Source of the DNA: Galliscardovia ingluviei
GTDB lineage: Bacteria; Actinomycetota; Actinomycetes; Actinomycetales; Bifidobacteriaceae
Direction of reading: 5' to 3'
Length of the DNA: 64,000 nucleotides
NCBI RefSeq assembly: GCF_014635685.1
Contig: NZ_BMDH01000005.1
Coordinates: forward strand, 32,359 to 96,358
The notes under the pieces are model-generated. The model was given only the letters and a program-made list of their open reading frames with translations, searched no databases and had not been told where the DNA came from. Positions 17,862 through 27,265 of the stretch are shown in pieces (position 1 is the first letter of the stretch; every line of letters starts with the position of its first letter). A program made the position numbers and the translations under genes.

Positions 17862-20750
17862 GTGCAAATGCATATATTAGTTGTGCTGATAACTGTAGTA
17901 CTGACAGCAGTGATTTTGTGGCTGGCTCTAGCGCCGAAGCGCATTGTACGAGCAGCAATGAAGCAAGGCATGCAGGAAATTGTTATTGATGTTAAAGGCG
18001 GATATTCTCCAGCATCTATCGAAATTCAAGCCGGCGTCCCTGCTCGGTTGATTTTTAATAGACAAGAATCAGGGGAGTGCTCATCTCATGTTGTATTTCC
18101 TGATTTTGGTATTGATCAAAGTTTACCGGCCTTTCGTAGTACTGTAGTACAGTTAACAGCTCAACAATCTGGGGATTATCCTTTTGCTTGCGGTATGAAT
18201 ATGTTGCATGGCACGCTGCATGTCGTAGGTCATGCGATAAGTGCGCGTGATGACGCAGAGAATCGTGCAAAAGTAACCAATCACATTGATGTGGCTACTC
18301 ATACCGATGTAACTGGTTTAACCGATGTAACTGGAACTGAAAGTACAGCGCATACTCAGCATGCAGAGAATTCCAAACCAATCGAGCATGCAGAACATCA
18401 AGATAGAGCACGCCAAGATACAGTTCAACAAGATACTGACGAAGCAGAGATGCAGCTAGCTGCTCAGCGCGAATATCGTATGTTGGTAGCTCGTCTTATT
18501 GTTGCGGCAGTGTGTACGTTGCCTGTTTTTGCGGCGACAATGCTTCATCTGTTTGTGATGCCTGCATGGGTGCAATTCGCGTTCATGCTTCCAGTTGTTG
18601 GGTTTAGTGCTTGGCCAATTATTATTTCTGGAATCTCGGCTATTGCCCATCGTGCGGCAGAAATGAATGCGCTGGTTACTCTAGGTGTGATAGCGGCATT
18701 GGTGTATTCGATTGCTGTAATGATTGTGCCAACAGTATTTCCTCAGCAGGCACGTGAACCATATTTTGAATCAGTTGGTATGATTATCACCCTTATGCTT
18801 GTAGGACAGGTCTTAGAAGCGAGAGCAAGAGCGGGTACTCATCAGGCAGTGCGTGGACTTATGGACTTGCAGCCGGTTGAAGCGCATGTATTGAAAGATG
18901 GTGTAGAACAGACTATTGATGCCAATGATGTGCACATTGGTGACATTGTTGTGGTAAAACCTGGGGAAAAACTGCCGGTTGATGGTGTGGTAACTAGCGG
19001 ATACACGCAAATTGATGAATCAATGCTTACTGGCGAGTCGATGCCTGTAACTAAAACACAGGGTGATAATGTTACTGGAGCCACAATTAATGGTTCCGGC
19101 ACTATTGAATACCGTGCAACTAGCGTGGGTAAAGATACTGTGCTCGCGAATATTATTGAAGTTGTTTCAGCAGCTCAAGCAACGCAAGCTCCGGTGCAGC
19201 GTTTGGCGGATAAGGTTTCTGCAATTTTTGTGCCTATTGTGGTAATTATTGCATTATGGTCTGGTGCGCTATGGCTCGTATTTGGTCAAGAACTGAGCAT
19301 ACCTCATGCGCTCGTTGCTCTAGTAAGTGTATTAGTTATTGCATGCCCGTGTGCACTTGGTTTAGCAACCCCACTTTCTGTCACTATTGCCATGGGGAAG
19401 GCCGCGCAGCATGGCATACTGATTCGTTCAGCAGCTGCTTTAGAACAAAGCGCCAATATTGACACTGTAGTATTTGATAAAACAGGCACACTTACTGTTG
19501 GAACGCCGCAAGTTGTGCAAACGGTAGGTTTTGGACAGTATGAGCAAAGGGTGCATGAAGCACTTACAATGATGGCAGTAGTAGAAGCGCGTTCAGAACA
19601 TCCATTGGCGCAAGCAATACGTGCGAGCGTGAACGCAGATCAAATGTCAGCATATGATGTCACAGAGTTTAAGGCACATGCTGGTTTGGGTGTGCAAGCA
19701 CAGGTTAATGGGCATAGTGTAGTCATTGGCAATCCGCAATTTGTAGATGACTGCAATATTGCTATGCCTGAAGGCGGCGATGTAAACCAAGTATTTGAGG
19801 TTATGGATAGCGCCTCTGATCGCGGATACACAAGTGTGCTGGGAGCGATTGACGGTGTATTGTCAGTGGTTATAAATATTGCTGATACGGTACGTCCAAC
19901 TTCCCAGCAGGCGATTGCTACGTTGCAATCACACGGTATTGCAACGGTTATGCTTTCTGGAGATAATGAGCGTACTGCACATGCTATTGCCGAGCAGGTT
20001 GGTATTGACACTGTTATTGCTCAAGTCAAACCAGAGGAAAAAGCACAAGTAATCGCACAATTGCAAGCTCAAGGGCATCGAGTTGCCATGGTTGGTGACG
20101 GCATTAATGATGCTCCAGCGCTCGCACGTGCTGATGTTGGTTTTGCACTTGGTACTGGTACTGATATTGCTATCGAGTCTGCTGATATTACGATAATGGC
20201 TCAATCCTTGGAATCTGTAGGAGTAGCATTTGATATTGCTCATGCGGCGATGCGTAATATTAGGCAGAACCTCGGATTTGCATTTGGGTACAACGTACTT
20301 GGAATTCCGATTGCAGCAGGCATACTTTACCCAGCATTTGCTATTATGCTCAATCCAATGATAGCGGGCGCTGCGATGGCATGTTCGTCACTATCTGTGG
20401 TGTTAAATGCCAGCCGATTAACAAGATTTGATGCGCATGATAACCAGCAACATCGTTGGACGGTGCGCACTCAAGCCCAATCACTACAACCTACGTGGAA
20501 AGGAAAAATAATGGCATTATTTAACAGAGACCATGCTCATACACAAGAACATAATATGCACCATCATATGGATATGCATGCGCCACAAGGTGATGCAGCA
20601 ATGCATGTGGATCCAGTGTGTGGTATGAGTGTGAGTGCCGATCATGCTGCTGCTCAGCGCGAATATGAGGGCACTACAGTGTACTTCTGCTCTACAGGTT
20701 GTGCCGAGCGTTTTGATGCTAATCCTGAGCAGTATATGAAGCGTAACTAG
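17862..20750 (+). CDS. copA: Cu(I) exporter: cupredoxin - P1B-ATPase - YHS fusion
   Basis: About 962 aa. An N-terminal membrane helix (~3-24) precedes a cupredoxin-like domain (~40-125) with copper-site candidates GECSSHVVF and FACGMNML. A polar His-containing linker and the P-type ATPase follow. ATPase motifs: TGES, transmembrane CPC in IACPCALG, phosphorylation site DKTGT, the SEHPL nucleotide-domain HP, and [25 protein letters not shown] and [15 protein letters not shown] are P1B-1 (copper) signatures. After a His/Met-rich stretch ([14 protein letters not shown]) comes a C-terminal YHS domain (VDPVCGMSV...[11 protein letters not shown]). No N-terminal CxxC heavy-metal domain is present. 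GTG 17862 is seven bases past GGAAAGAG; ATG 17868 is the alternative start. Under the CsoR operator. Confidence 0.93.
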   Translation: MQMHILVVLITVVLTAVILWLALAPKRIVRAAMKQGMQEIVIDVKGGYSPASIEIQAGVPARLIFNRQESGECSSHVVFPDFGIDQSLPAFRSTVVQLTAQQSGDYPFACGMNMLHGTLHVVGHAISARDDAENRAKVTNHIDVATHTDVTGLTDVTGTESTAHTQHAENSKPIEHAEHQDRARQDTVQQDTDEAEMQLAAQREYRMLVARLIVAAVCTLPVFAATMLHLFVMPAWVQFAFMLPVVGFSAWPIIISGISAIAHRAAEMNALVTLGVIAALVYSIAVMIVPTVFPQQAREPYFESVGMIITLMLVGQVLEARARAGTHQAVRGLMDLQPVEAHVLKDGVEQTIDANDVHIGDIVVVKPGEKLPVDGVVTSGYTQIDESMLTGESMPVTKTQGDNVTGATINGSGTIEYRATSVGKDTVLANIIEVVSAAQATQAPVQRLADKVSAIFVPIVVIIALWSGALWLVFGQELSIPHALVALVSVLVIACPCALGLATPLSVTIAMGKAAQHGILIRSAAALEQSANIDTVVFDKTGTLTVGTPQVVQTVGFGQYEQRVHEALTMMAVVEARSEHPLAQAIRASVNADQMSAYDVTEFKAHAGLGVQAQVNGHSVVIGNPQFVDDCNIAMPEGGDVNQVFEVMDSASDRGYTSVLGAIDGVLSVVINIADTVRPTSQQAIATLQSHGIATVMLSGDNERTAHAIAEQVGIDTVIAQVKPEEKAQVIAQLQAQGHRVAMVGDGINDAPALARADVGFALGTGTDIAIESADITIMAQSLESVGVAFDIAHAAMRNIRQNLGFAFGYNVLGIPIAAGILYPAFAIMLNPMIAGAAMACSSLSVVLNASRLTRFDAHDNQQHRWTVRTQAQSLQPTWKGKIMALFNRDHAHTQEHNMHHHMDMHAPQGDAAMHVDPVCGMSVSADHAAAQREYEGTTVYFCSTGCAERFDANPEQYMKRN

Positions 20751-20882
20751 TTACTGATTGTGTCTCTGCTCGGAAATTGTATCATGTCGTTTGCATAAAA
20801 GTGGGATACATCTGATATTGGCGTATCTGATATCGACAGTTTATGTGTCACAGCATGGACTGTTGGTGAAGAGGTTATTTTC

Positions 20883-20909
20883 AATGGCTGTGTGGTTAGC
20901 GCAGCCATT
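20883..20909 (+). terminator. Terminator after copA
   Basis: AATGGCTG pairs with CAGCCATT (8 bp) followed by TTGTATATTTG. The rest of the 371-base gap to the next gene is AT-rich and shows no other feature. Confidence 0.5.
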
Positions 20910-21121
20910 TTGTATATTTGAAATATATATTCTGCAATATATTTTTGGGGAATAACCTAATTGCAGTCTGTATTTGATAAGTCGCATATCGAGTAAGATT
21001 CTGTAGTCTAAAAGTTTACATATATTGGTAAACAGTGCCTCAAAACAATATGTATTCCTGTTCTTTTCTGACACAGTACTAATACGCGCGTCTACACATT
21101 TAGGAATGAATAGGAGTGACC

Positions 21122-23575
21122 ATGAAGCAATTCAAAACTATGAGGAATAAATGTGCGCCTCTATACACTGCCATAATATGTTTTGCAATGATTATTGCAA
21201 TCTGCATAGGCGGATATTATGGAAAGAAAAAAGCATATGCAAATGATTTATTAGCAACAACAGAGCAATATATTTCATTTGTGCAACGAAATAATGTGCC
21301 AGTTCGCCTTGGGGTAATGGCAACAAGTGCCGATGGACGTAACTTATATTGCATTGAAGCGGGAGAGCAAGAAGAGCTGCAATATACGGCTACTGAAAAG
21401 TTAGCGGATAATGTTGATAACCAGCGAATAGCTTGGCTTATCTCACACTATAAGCAATATAAAGATGCGAAGACTCACGCTGCTATCGCATATTTAGCAC
21501 ATGAACATTTAGATGCGGATACAAAACATTTATGGACAATTTGGAAGCCATGGATTGCAGAACAGTACCCAGATGTAGCACCTCTTGCACAGCAATTATG
21601 GCAAGAATCAGAAGGACATATCGCCCAATCAGCCAAAGCTCAGGTGCAATACAGTAAAGCAATAAGACAGGGCAATATTAATATTCAGGTGAGTAACTCT
21701 CAACAGCAGCAGGTCGCAGGAATACCATTTGAGGTAGTGTTGCAAGGACCAGCAGCCTTTGACAGTAACAACGAGCAAAAAATTCGTGGGATTACACAGC
21801 AACAACCTGAAAAAATATCATGGCATGCTACAGGCACTGGTAAAGTGAAAGCAGTAGTACGATATGCTCATGGCACATTAGAGCGCTTAGTAAGTACACA
21901 AGATTACGTAAGATTCGCAGAATACTCATACGGTGATGGTGAAGGCGTCGATTTTGAGGTTGATGCACGATTCCAACCTCAACTCACTTCCCAAGCGGTA
22001 CCACATGTGCTCACCCCTGGTGAAACGGTTTCAGACACGGTTACAGTGCGAATAGGGAAAAATGAAGTATGGCATAACCATATTGGCGTATTAGCTCAAG
22101 GCTACTATTATACAGGATTGACCACTGAACAATTACAGAGCCCAATACAACCCACAGCACAAGAACAGCCATCACAGTTTATCAAACGTTTAAAGACGCT
22201 AGGATATGTGCCCACAGCATATGCAAGTGCACATTTCACTCGCGACGGGCAACAAATCCATGTAATAGCCAAGCAAGATTTCCAAGCACAGAGTAAAACA
22301 TATCGCGCAACAGAAAGAGATGGTATTGGAACATGGGTATGGGTAATCGATAAGGCGAAGCAGGATAAAGATGTAGCTTCATGGTTACAAGGAAATTATA
22401 TTAGTACATTTATTGAAAAAACTGAGTCAACATCTACACGGCAACCGCTGAAGATTGATTCAACGGTTACCGAGCATACAGCGCATATAGGCTCTTCCAT
22501 AAGTGACACCATTACTGTCCAAGGATTCCCTAAAGACCATGGGAAGTTTAGAGGAGATACTCAAGCAGGTTTTAGTGCAGATCTCGAATATATGACGGTG
22601 GAACTCTACTGGGCTGGTGACCATAATAACAGCGCTCGCAATGAGGAGTATAAACCGAGTACTACCGAAATACCGGGTTTAGATGAACACCATACTTTAG
22701 TTGGACAATGGCAGTATCGTGCGGTTAATGGCACTATTCGCGTGGGTAATGGTTCCAAAGATATCCATGGTAAACCAGTTAATATTGAGGCTAATGAGCC
22801 AGGATATTATGTTTTTGTACTTGATTTTGAAGGTGATAGCCGTGTAATGCCCGCTCAAAGTGAATACAACAATGCATGGGAACGAGTATGGGTGCCGCCC
22901 ACACCTAGTCCCACAACTGAACCAATTACTATGACAACTGCGGTTAATGCTGATCGTGCTGCTCCTGGAGATACGGTATTTGATACGGCACGTATACGTG
23001 GTTCTTTGCCAAAAGGTGCGTATATAACGTTCTCAGCATATGAAGTTCCTGAATCCATTAGCAGTGCTGCAAGTACTGATGAGGATGATAGTGATGATGG
23101 CGGCTCTATACGTAGCAACATAAATACTGCTTGGAAGGTATTACTTGACGAGTACAGAGTTGAGCTTCCAGAAAACAGTAATACGTTGATGGAAACAAGT
23201 AAGCAAAACAACGGCAAGTTTAGTGAAGATGAGCGTGCTACTAGTGAATCGATCTATGCTCAAGACGGTACATTGTATGTCTCTAGCAAGCATATTCAGG
23301 TCGCGAAGAGTGGGAAAGTGTATTGGAAGGCCACGCTTTGGAGTGCTGGAGGAGATGTGCTTGCTTCACATCCGCTCGGTATAAAAGGTGAGGTGACTAC
23401 TGTAGAAGAGCCTCCTTCACCACCGCAGACACCACCCGAGGAGCCTCACGAGCTTGCTCAGACTGGCGCGCATACAGTGACTCTTATTGGAGTCGGAGTT
23501 GTTATGGCACTTATCGGGTTGGTTGGTATGAGTGTGTTGCGTGTAAATGGTTATCGGCATTCACGAGAGCAATGA
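21122..23575 (+). CDS. LAxTG-anchored surface protein, adhesin-like
   Basis: A 817-aa cell-wall protein starting at ATG six bases after AGGAG. Signal region ~1-40 (hydrophobic IICFAMIIAICIGG, cleavage likely near AYAND). The helical N-terminal part (~45-190) contains a cysteine in NLYCIEAGEQ. Three or more repeated beta-rich segments follow, each marked by T(A/P)G-V-x-DT-V motifs: LTPGETVSDTVTV, HIGSSISDTITV and AAPGDTVFDTARI. These resemble the repeat units of long actinobacterial surface proteins. The C-terminus has a Pro/Glu linker, LAQTG, a membrane helix and a charged tail. It stands alone with no sortase nearby. Likely role in attachment; no enzymatic motif. Confidence 0.8.
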   Translation: MKQFKTMRNKCAPLYTAIICFAMIIAICIGGYYGKKKAYANDLLATTEQYISFVQRNNVPVRLGVMATSADGRNLYCIEAGEQEELQYTATEKLADNVDNQRIAWLISHYKQYKDAKTHAAIAYLAHEHLDADTKHLWTIWKPWIAEQYPDVAPLAQQLWQESEGHIAQSAKAQVQYSKAIRQGNINIQVSNSQQQQVAGIPFEVVLQGPAAFDSNNEQKIRGITQQQPEKISWHATGTGKVKAVVRYAHGTLERLVSTQDYVRFAEYSYGDGEGVDFEVDARFQPQLTSQAVPHVLTPGETVSDTVTVRIGKNEVWHNHIGVLAQGYYYTGLTTEQLQSPIQPTAQEQPSQFIKRLKTLGYVPTAYASAHFTRDGQQIHVIAKQDFQAQSKTYRATERDGIGTWVWVIDKAKQDKDVASWLQGNYISTFIEKTESTSTRQPLKIDSTVTEHTAHIGSSISDTITVQGFPKDHGKFRGDTQAGFSADLEYMTVELYWAGDHNNSARNEEYKPSTTEIPGLDEHHTLVGQWQYRAVNGTIRVGNGSKDIHGKPVNIEANEPGYYVFVLDFEGDSRVMPAQSEYNNAWERVWVPPTPSPTTEPITMTTAVNADRAAPGDTVFDTARIRGSLPKGAYITFSAYEVPESISSAASTDEDDSDDGGSIRSNINTAWKVLLDEYRVELPENSNTLMETSKQNNGKFSEDERATSESIYAQDGTLYVSSKHIQVAKSGKVYWKATLWSAGGDVLASHPLGIKGEVTTVEEPPSPPQTPPEEPHELAQTGAHTVTLIGVGVVMALIGLVGMSVLRVNGYRHSREQ

Positions 23576-23778
23576 CGAGTAATAACGTATGATTCGTAGT
23601 TTGCTTACTATACGTTTTCCGTTTGTAATCTATGCGCTTGACTGCAGATATTATTATCTGTTAAGAGCGCATAGATATTGCATATGTGAATGTATGTAAT
23701 TATGACTTAATACGCATTTGGTATGACAGACATCTGAAACGGTCACTGTAGGGTGGCTTAGTTATGACTTATTTCAGC

Positions 23779-24069
23779 TTATTCACTTTCGCTGTCTTCT
23801 CGCTCGACGTAAGCTTGATAAGCTTCATACGCTGGTGACGGTTCAAATGCATCATCACAGGTAAGCTGGCTAAAGAGTTTGAAACGCTCGAATGATTTGC
23901 GCGCTTCTTCTGGTGCTTCGTCAGTGAGTTCGTATCTAAATTCATGGTCAACATGGTATTCATGACCTTGCTTATCAGTCACTATGTCTGGACGACCATC
24001 GTCAAAATATACTTTGCGATACCATGTAGGGTTATCCATCCATAGGAATGCTTTTGGATCGTATAACAA
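23779..24069 (-). CDS. Acidic 96-aa protein, unknown function
   Basis: Starts at a TTG eight bases after AGGAGG; the ribosome site decides this start. It is rich in Asp, Glu, Tyr and Phe (YDPKAFLWMDNPTWYRKVYF, then EEARKSFERFKLF). No signal or membrane segment is visible and no domain is recognised. It lies at the edge of the decayed island, directly downstream of the cas9 remnant and on the same strand. Confidence 0.6.
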   Translation of the reverse strand: MLYDPKAFLWMDNPTWYRKVYFDDGRPDIVTDKQGHEYHVDHEFRYELTDEAPEEARKSFERFKLFSQLTCDDAFEPSPAYEAYQAYVEREDSESE

Positions 24070-24141
24070 TGCTCTTACCTCCTACACCTTATATCCGCCA
24101 TCACGTCTTAAAACTGTGTGCAAGGCATTAGTGATTTCATT

Positions 24142-24420
24142 TTATGTACCATGTCTGCTGAATTTTTGAGAAAAAGCTTCAGCAACCCATTTGTTTGGTC
24201 GTTTATTTGAGTCGGATCCTCTTACATTCGGTATCTTGATTTTACAATGATCTTTATTGTTCTTAGTTAAACCTTTTTAGGGGAACAGTGTATCCAAATT
24301 GGCTGTTAGTCCAACTAATGCCTTTGTGATAGTAAGTATAGTCTCCTTAGAAGTATTATCTTTACTCGCAGCTAGTTGTTGTAGGGTGTTGGGAATATCG
24401 TCTGCTTGCTGCGATTTCAT
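24142..24420 (-). pseudogene. Decayed coding sequence of unknown origin
   Basis: From an ATG at 24420 one frame runs 47 codons to a TAA at 24277-24279, then stays open in the same frame for another ~45 codons (KIKIPNVRGSDSN...KWVAEAFSQKFSRHG) to 24142. This looks like one coding sequence broken by an in-frame stop. It is out of frame with, and fused to, the cas9 stump upstream. The part with TKALVGLTANLDTLF could be a Cas9 recognition-lobe piece, but I cannot show it. Confidence 0.4.
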
Positions 24421-24514
24421 GACCCTTTGCGCGCATTAGACGATTTTGAGGGGTAAGTGCAACCCACCCAATTGATGCTGTGCCAATATCTAGACCCACA
24501 GAGTACTGCTTCAT
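24362..24514 (-). pseudogene. cas9: 5' remnant of a cas9 gene (RuvC-I motif)
   Basis: An ATG-initiated frame begins MKQYSVGLDIGTASIGWVAL, the diagnostic N-terminus of type II Cas9 (beta-strand, RuvC-I catalytic Asp in GLDIGT, then SIGW), and continues LMRAKGHE. Cas9-like sequence stops after ~34 residues and the frame ends at codon 51. A full gene would need >3 kb; here the next real gene starts within 300 bases. No HNH, cas1, cas2 or repeat array is present in the window. It is the stump left by a large deletion. IscB has a similar motif but normally a different leader, so cas9 is favoured. Confidence 0.72.
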
Positions 24515-24640
24515 TGCATACCTTTTTTCATACTGTAGTATTTTTGTTATTGTAGCCTTAGGTGTTGGTGTAATGATGTATTTGACACACTATGGATGAT
24601 TGAGAAGAGTGATATTTTGAGTAGCTCAGTTTAGGGTTTA

Positions 24641-25567
24641 CTATTGAGCGGCTTGTAAACGTTGGTAGGTTGGCAAGAGTACGTGTTCAACGCGGTATTG
24701 TAGTAGGGCTAAGTGGTATTGGCGGTAGTCCTCGTCAATAATATCGACACCGCGCACGGTGTCTGGGATATTGTAGAACATGTCAATAATCGTGTGCATG
24801 TCTAAGTGTTTGATAAAGCGTTGTAATGCTGCATTGCAGTCAGGGTCTTGACCGGAGGCAATATATTTCAGTGGCGCGATGGGTTTACCTTGTGTGCTCA
24901 CAAAGCAGGAGTGCACATCAAGCGCATCTTGACGTAGTAAATCAGTATCATGTAATCGCTGGCTGATAGCGTGTGGTGTCCGCTTATTGTTGAATGAGTT
25001 ACTATTGGCAAATACTGGGGCAAGCTTCATGGCAGTATCACTAATCAGCACACCCCAATTCGTATTATTGCGATCAATATTACGAATAAAAGCATCCGTG
25101 ACAAACATATCCCAGAAACGTTCAAGCACGTTAGGGATGTCTTTGAACACATCTATATGCGCTATCGCGGCTATCACATCAGGGAGTACTACACTCATGC
25201 CGTCTGAAGCATCTTGAGAGAATCCAGTGAGTTCATCATTAACCGAGTTTTTCAGATTACGGAAATCATATAGAGTGTAACCGTCTTTAACAAAATCTCT
25301 GCATGCGCATACGAGTTTGCCATCGCGAATACCCAGTACAGTATCATGCACATCAATATTGAGCGAGGCGTACACGTGTGAGCCGAGGTATTCGCTCAGT
25401 GGTGCGGTAGAATACGAGGGTACTGATCCTTGTAGATCGCGAGTGTTTTTAGGGAACTTTAAGAGCCAGTTATCGTTATTCCAGTGGATACCAATCTTAC
25501 GTCCTGCTGAGCCACCATAATAGCGTCTGGAAAGTGGTGCTTGCTCAAAATTCTCAACCGTAATCAT
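24641..25567 (-). CDS. HipA/CtkA-like kinase, probably inactive
   Basis: A 308-aa HipA-fold protein without the N-terminal HipA subdomain. The ATP-lobe begins KIGIHWNNDNWLLKFPK, with Lys of the WLLKFPK strand as the ATP-binding candidate. The catalytic loop is DAFIRNIDRNNTNWG (Asp and Asn present). The metal-binding motif that normally reads LAPVFDN/LAPxYD is LAPVFANSNSF here: Asp is replaced by Ala (codon GCC). That should cripple phosphotransfer. No HipB-like DNA-binding antitoxin gene is adjacent. Could be a decaying toxin kinase or a repurposed pseudokinase. ATG start at 25567, ribosome site weak. Confidence 0.8.
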   Translation of the reverse strand: MITVENFEQAPLSRRYYGGSAGRKIGIHWNNDNWLLKFPKNTRDLQGSVPSYSTAPLSEYLGSHVYASLNIDVHDTVLGIRDGKLVCACRDFVKDGYTLYDFRNLKNSVNDELTGFSQDASDGMSVVLPDVIAAIAHIDVFKDIPNVLERFWDMFVTDAFIRNIDRNNTNWGVLISDTAMKLAPVFANSNSFNNKRTPHAISQRLHDTDLLRQDALDVHSCFVSTQGKPIAPLKYIASGQDPDCNAALQRFIKHLDMHTIIDMFYNIPDTVRGVDIIDEDYRQYHLALLQYRVEHVLLPTYQRLQAAQ

Positions 25568-25728
25568 ACAACCAGTATATTTTTTATCTTTAGATATATG
25601 GGGTATATAGGCATATACAGGTGTTAGGAGACGTTACATTATATCGCTAGCTAGCGTAGTTGGTTAATCGCATGTACTTCAATAAAATCACTGTGCCCTT
25701 CACGAGAAGAACACGGTGACCTAACACA

Positions 25729-25863
25729 CTACTTAGTCATCAGATAGCCAACTATCACGGCTAATAGTAGATAACCTACTATGTTGCTTGAAGCGGCAAG
25801 AGCCACTCCTATAGCTGCCAATGCTCCAATAGACTCATGGTGTGGGTAATTGTCGGGGCTCAT
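25729..25863 (-). CDS. 44-aa small membrane protein
   Basis: A short gene starting at ATG after GAAAGGTGA (spacing ~6). A polar head with two His (MSPDNYPHHESIG) is followed by one or two hydrophobic segments (ALAAIGVALAASS; IVGYLLLAVIVGYLM) and the end TK. There is no signal cleavage motif. Its 5' side is an unusually hairpin-rich gene-free stretch (25885-26150). Size, hydrophobicity and a structured leader recall type I toxins or phage holin-like peptides, but the Lys-poor tail differs from typical ones. Function unknown. Confidence 0.6.
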   Translation of the reverse strand: MSPDNYPHHESIGALAAIGVALAASSNIVGYLLLAVIVGYLMTK

Positions 25864-25884
25864 GAGAGTCACCTTTCAGACAAA

Positions 25885-26150
25885 GCCGCACGCCGTGAGC
25901 GCACGGCATACGTCACAATGCGATTGCATTGCGGTCAAGAACTACAGCCGCTAAGATGCAGACCTCGACGTAGACAAGCCTAGACGTTATAATAGATATC
26001 GACAGTGGAAGCGCCGCTAAACATTCTCGCCTTTGAGTGCGCGCGACGAAAGACTTACGAGAATGAGCTGAAACTGTTAGGGCGTTGAGGTAATTGCACG
26101 TCCTCAGACAAAGCGTAAGGGGCTCGCAAGAGTCCCTTAACTCTTATCTC
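25885..26150. other. Gene-free hairpin-rich block, candidate structured RNA
   Basis: No frame of length is present. Stems seen directly: GCCGTG-AGCG-CACGGC (about 25892-25907), CAATGC-GATT-GCATTG, CATTCTCG (26022-26029) with CGAGAATG (26058-26065), TGAGG/CCTCA, and AAGGGGCTC-GCAA-GAGTCCCTT, a 9-bp stem closed by a GNRA tetraloop. It matches no tmRNA, RNase P RNA or SRP RNA hallmark I know. It could be an ncRNA on either strand or the long leader of the 44-aa gene. The rest of the 441-base gap up to 26304 shows nothing. Confidence 0.45.
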
Positions 26151-26304
26151 AATGTATTAGATAATTTTTTTGCTACTTGCACGATATTTCAATAATATTA
26201 CCCAGCTTTACGTCTACAAACGCGACATTGTCGCAGCAATATTACTTGCTCCAAATACTGAAATACTGACAACTAGGAATAAGAAGACAGAATAATAGAA
26301 AAGC

Positions 26305-27072
26305 TTATCGACCACGAGATTTGCGACGCCGAGTAGGACGGTGAGACTGACTATTACTAGAAGCAATATATCGAGAAGAATGCCGCTGTCGTATATCTTC
26401 ACTAATTTCCGTGGCATACTGCTTACCAGAATCCAGTATTGGTTGATGATTCAACATAGAAAATACAAGGCTATATCTATCCAAAGGTGATACACAACGA
26501 TCAAACAATGCCATTAGAGGCTGATAATTAACATGTAATAACGCTTGAACGCTGGCATCAATATTTTCTTGAGCACTGATTTGAGGCCATTGGATATCCC
26601 AGCCAGCATCACGAGCAATCACGCTCCAAAACAGGCGTTGAGTACGACCATTGCCCTCACGAAACGGGTGTAATACGTTCAAATTATCAAAATTCATAGC
26701 AAGACGTTCAATGAACTGAACGCGATTCAAACCCTGTAAATAATGATCCTCTTTGAGAGTCCGCTCAAAATATTCAATACCGTTCGAGAAAAACTCAAGA
26801 GGAAGAAATAGGCTCTCACCCTTACCCATATTGATTGTGCGTAGCTGTCCAGCCCAATCGTATACATCCTGAAATAGCTGATAATGGATCGCTCGTACAC
26901 CGCGCAGAGTTGGCTCAACCTGAGGGTTACTATCAAAGAACTCTATCATACGAAGACGCGCACTCGTTGATTCAAACGCATCAAATTCAGCAGAATCAAT
27001 AATTCCTGCTAAATTACGTAATACAGTTGTACCCTGAATAAGATAAGGGTCAAAAACTGGACTGTCAACCAT
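26305..27072 (-). CDS. Fic-domain toxin of a class I Fic toxin-antitoxin pair
   Basis: A 255-aa Fic protein predicted to transfer AMP (or another nucleotide moiety) to target proteins. The perfect FIC motif HPFREGNGRTQR is at ~120-131, and the beta-hairpin region before it and the helical core (YDWAGQLRTINMGKGE, FLPLEFF) are present. No inhibitory (S/T)xxxE(G/N) helix exists inside; it is supplied by the small gene just upstream, whose 3' end overlaps this start by 8 bases. The C-terminal tail (HRPTRRRKSRGR) is strongly basic, suggesting nucleic-acid or membrane contact. Targets are unknown; related VbhT/FicT toxins modify gyrase and topoisomerase IV. Confidence 0.9.
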   Translation of the reverse strand: MVDSPVFDPYLIQGTTVLRNLAGIIDSAEFDAFESTSARLRMIEFFDSNPQVEPTLRGVRAIHYQLFQDVYDWAGQLRTINMGKGESLFLPLEFFSNGIEYFERTLKEDHYLQGLNRVQFIERLAMNFDNLNVLHPFREGNGRTQRLFWSVIARDAGWDIQWPQISAQENIDASVQALLHVNYQPLMALFDRCVSPLDRYSLVFSMLNHQPILDSGKQYATEISEDIRQRHSSRYIASSNSQSHRPTRRRKSRGR

Positions 27073-27265
27073 TATTTAATCCATAACGATAACGATTGCG
27101 CTTAATGCATTCCTCGATCGTGAGATTACCCAAAATATACTGCTGCAAATCCATATTAGAAGCATCAGTAAAAACGCCGCCCTCCATTTCTATAGAATGG
27201 GTAGCTTCTTTTACAAGCCTTGCTCGCCTAGCCTGTTCAGTAGGGGAAATCTGCTGCACACTCAC
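27065..27265 (-). CDS. Antitoxin of the Fic pair (VbhA/FicA type)
   Basis: A 66-aa helical protein. Residues ~20-30 hold the inhibitory motif in ATHSIEMEGG: Ser-x-x-x-Glu-Gly, where the Glu pushes into the Fic ATP site in class I pairs. The C-terminal part has LTIEECIKRNRYRYG, typical of antitoxin VbhA families. It overlaps the toxin start by 8 bases. The GTG at 27265 has no Shine-Dalgarno, but a -10 TATAAT ends 7 bases before it, so the mRNA is probably leaderless. Confidence 0.88.
   Translation of the reverse strand: MSVQQISPTEQARRARLVKEATHSIEMEGGVFTDASNMDLQQYILGNLTIEECIKRNRYRYGLNNG

Noticed and set aside
24061..24120. Sequence with TTTTAAGAC near the cas9 stump, thought of as a CRISPR repeat or tracrRNA piece
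   Set aside because: Single copy, no spacing pattern and no second half to pair with.
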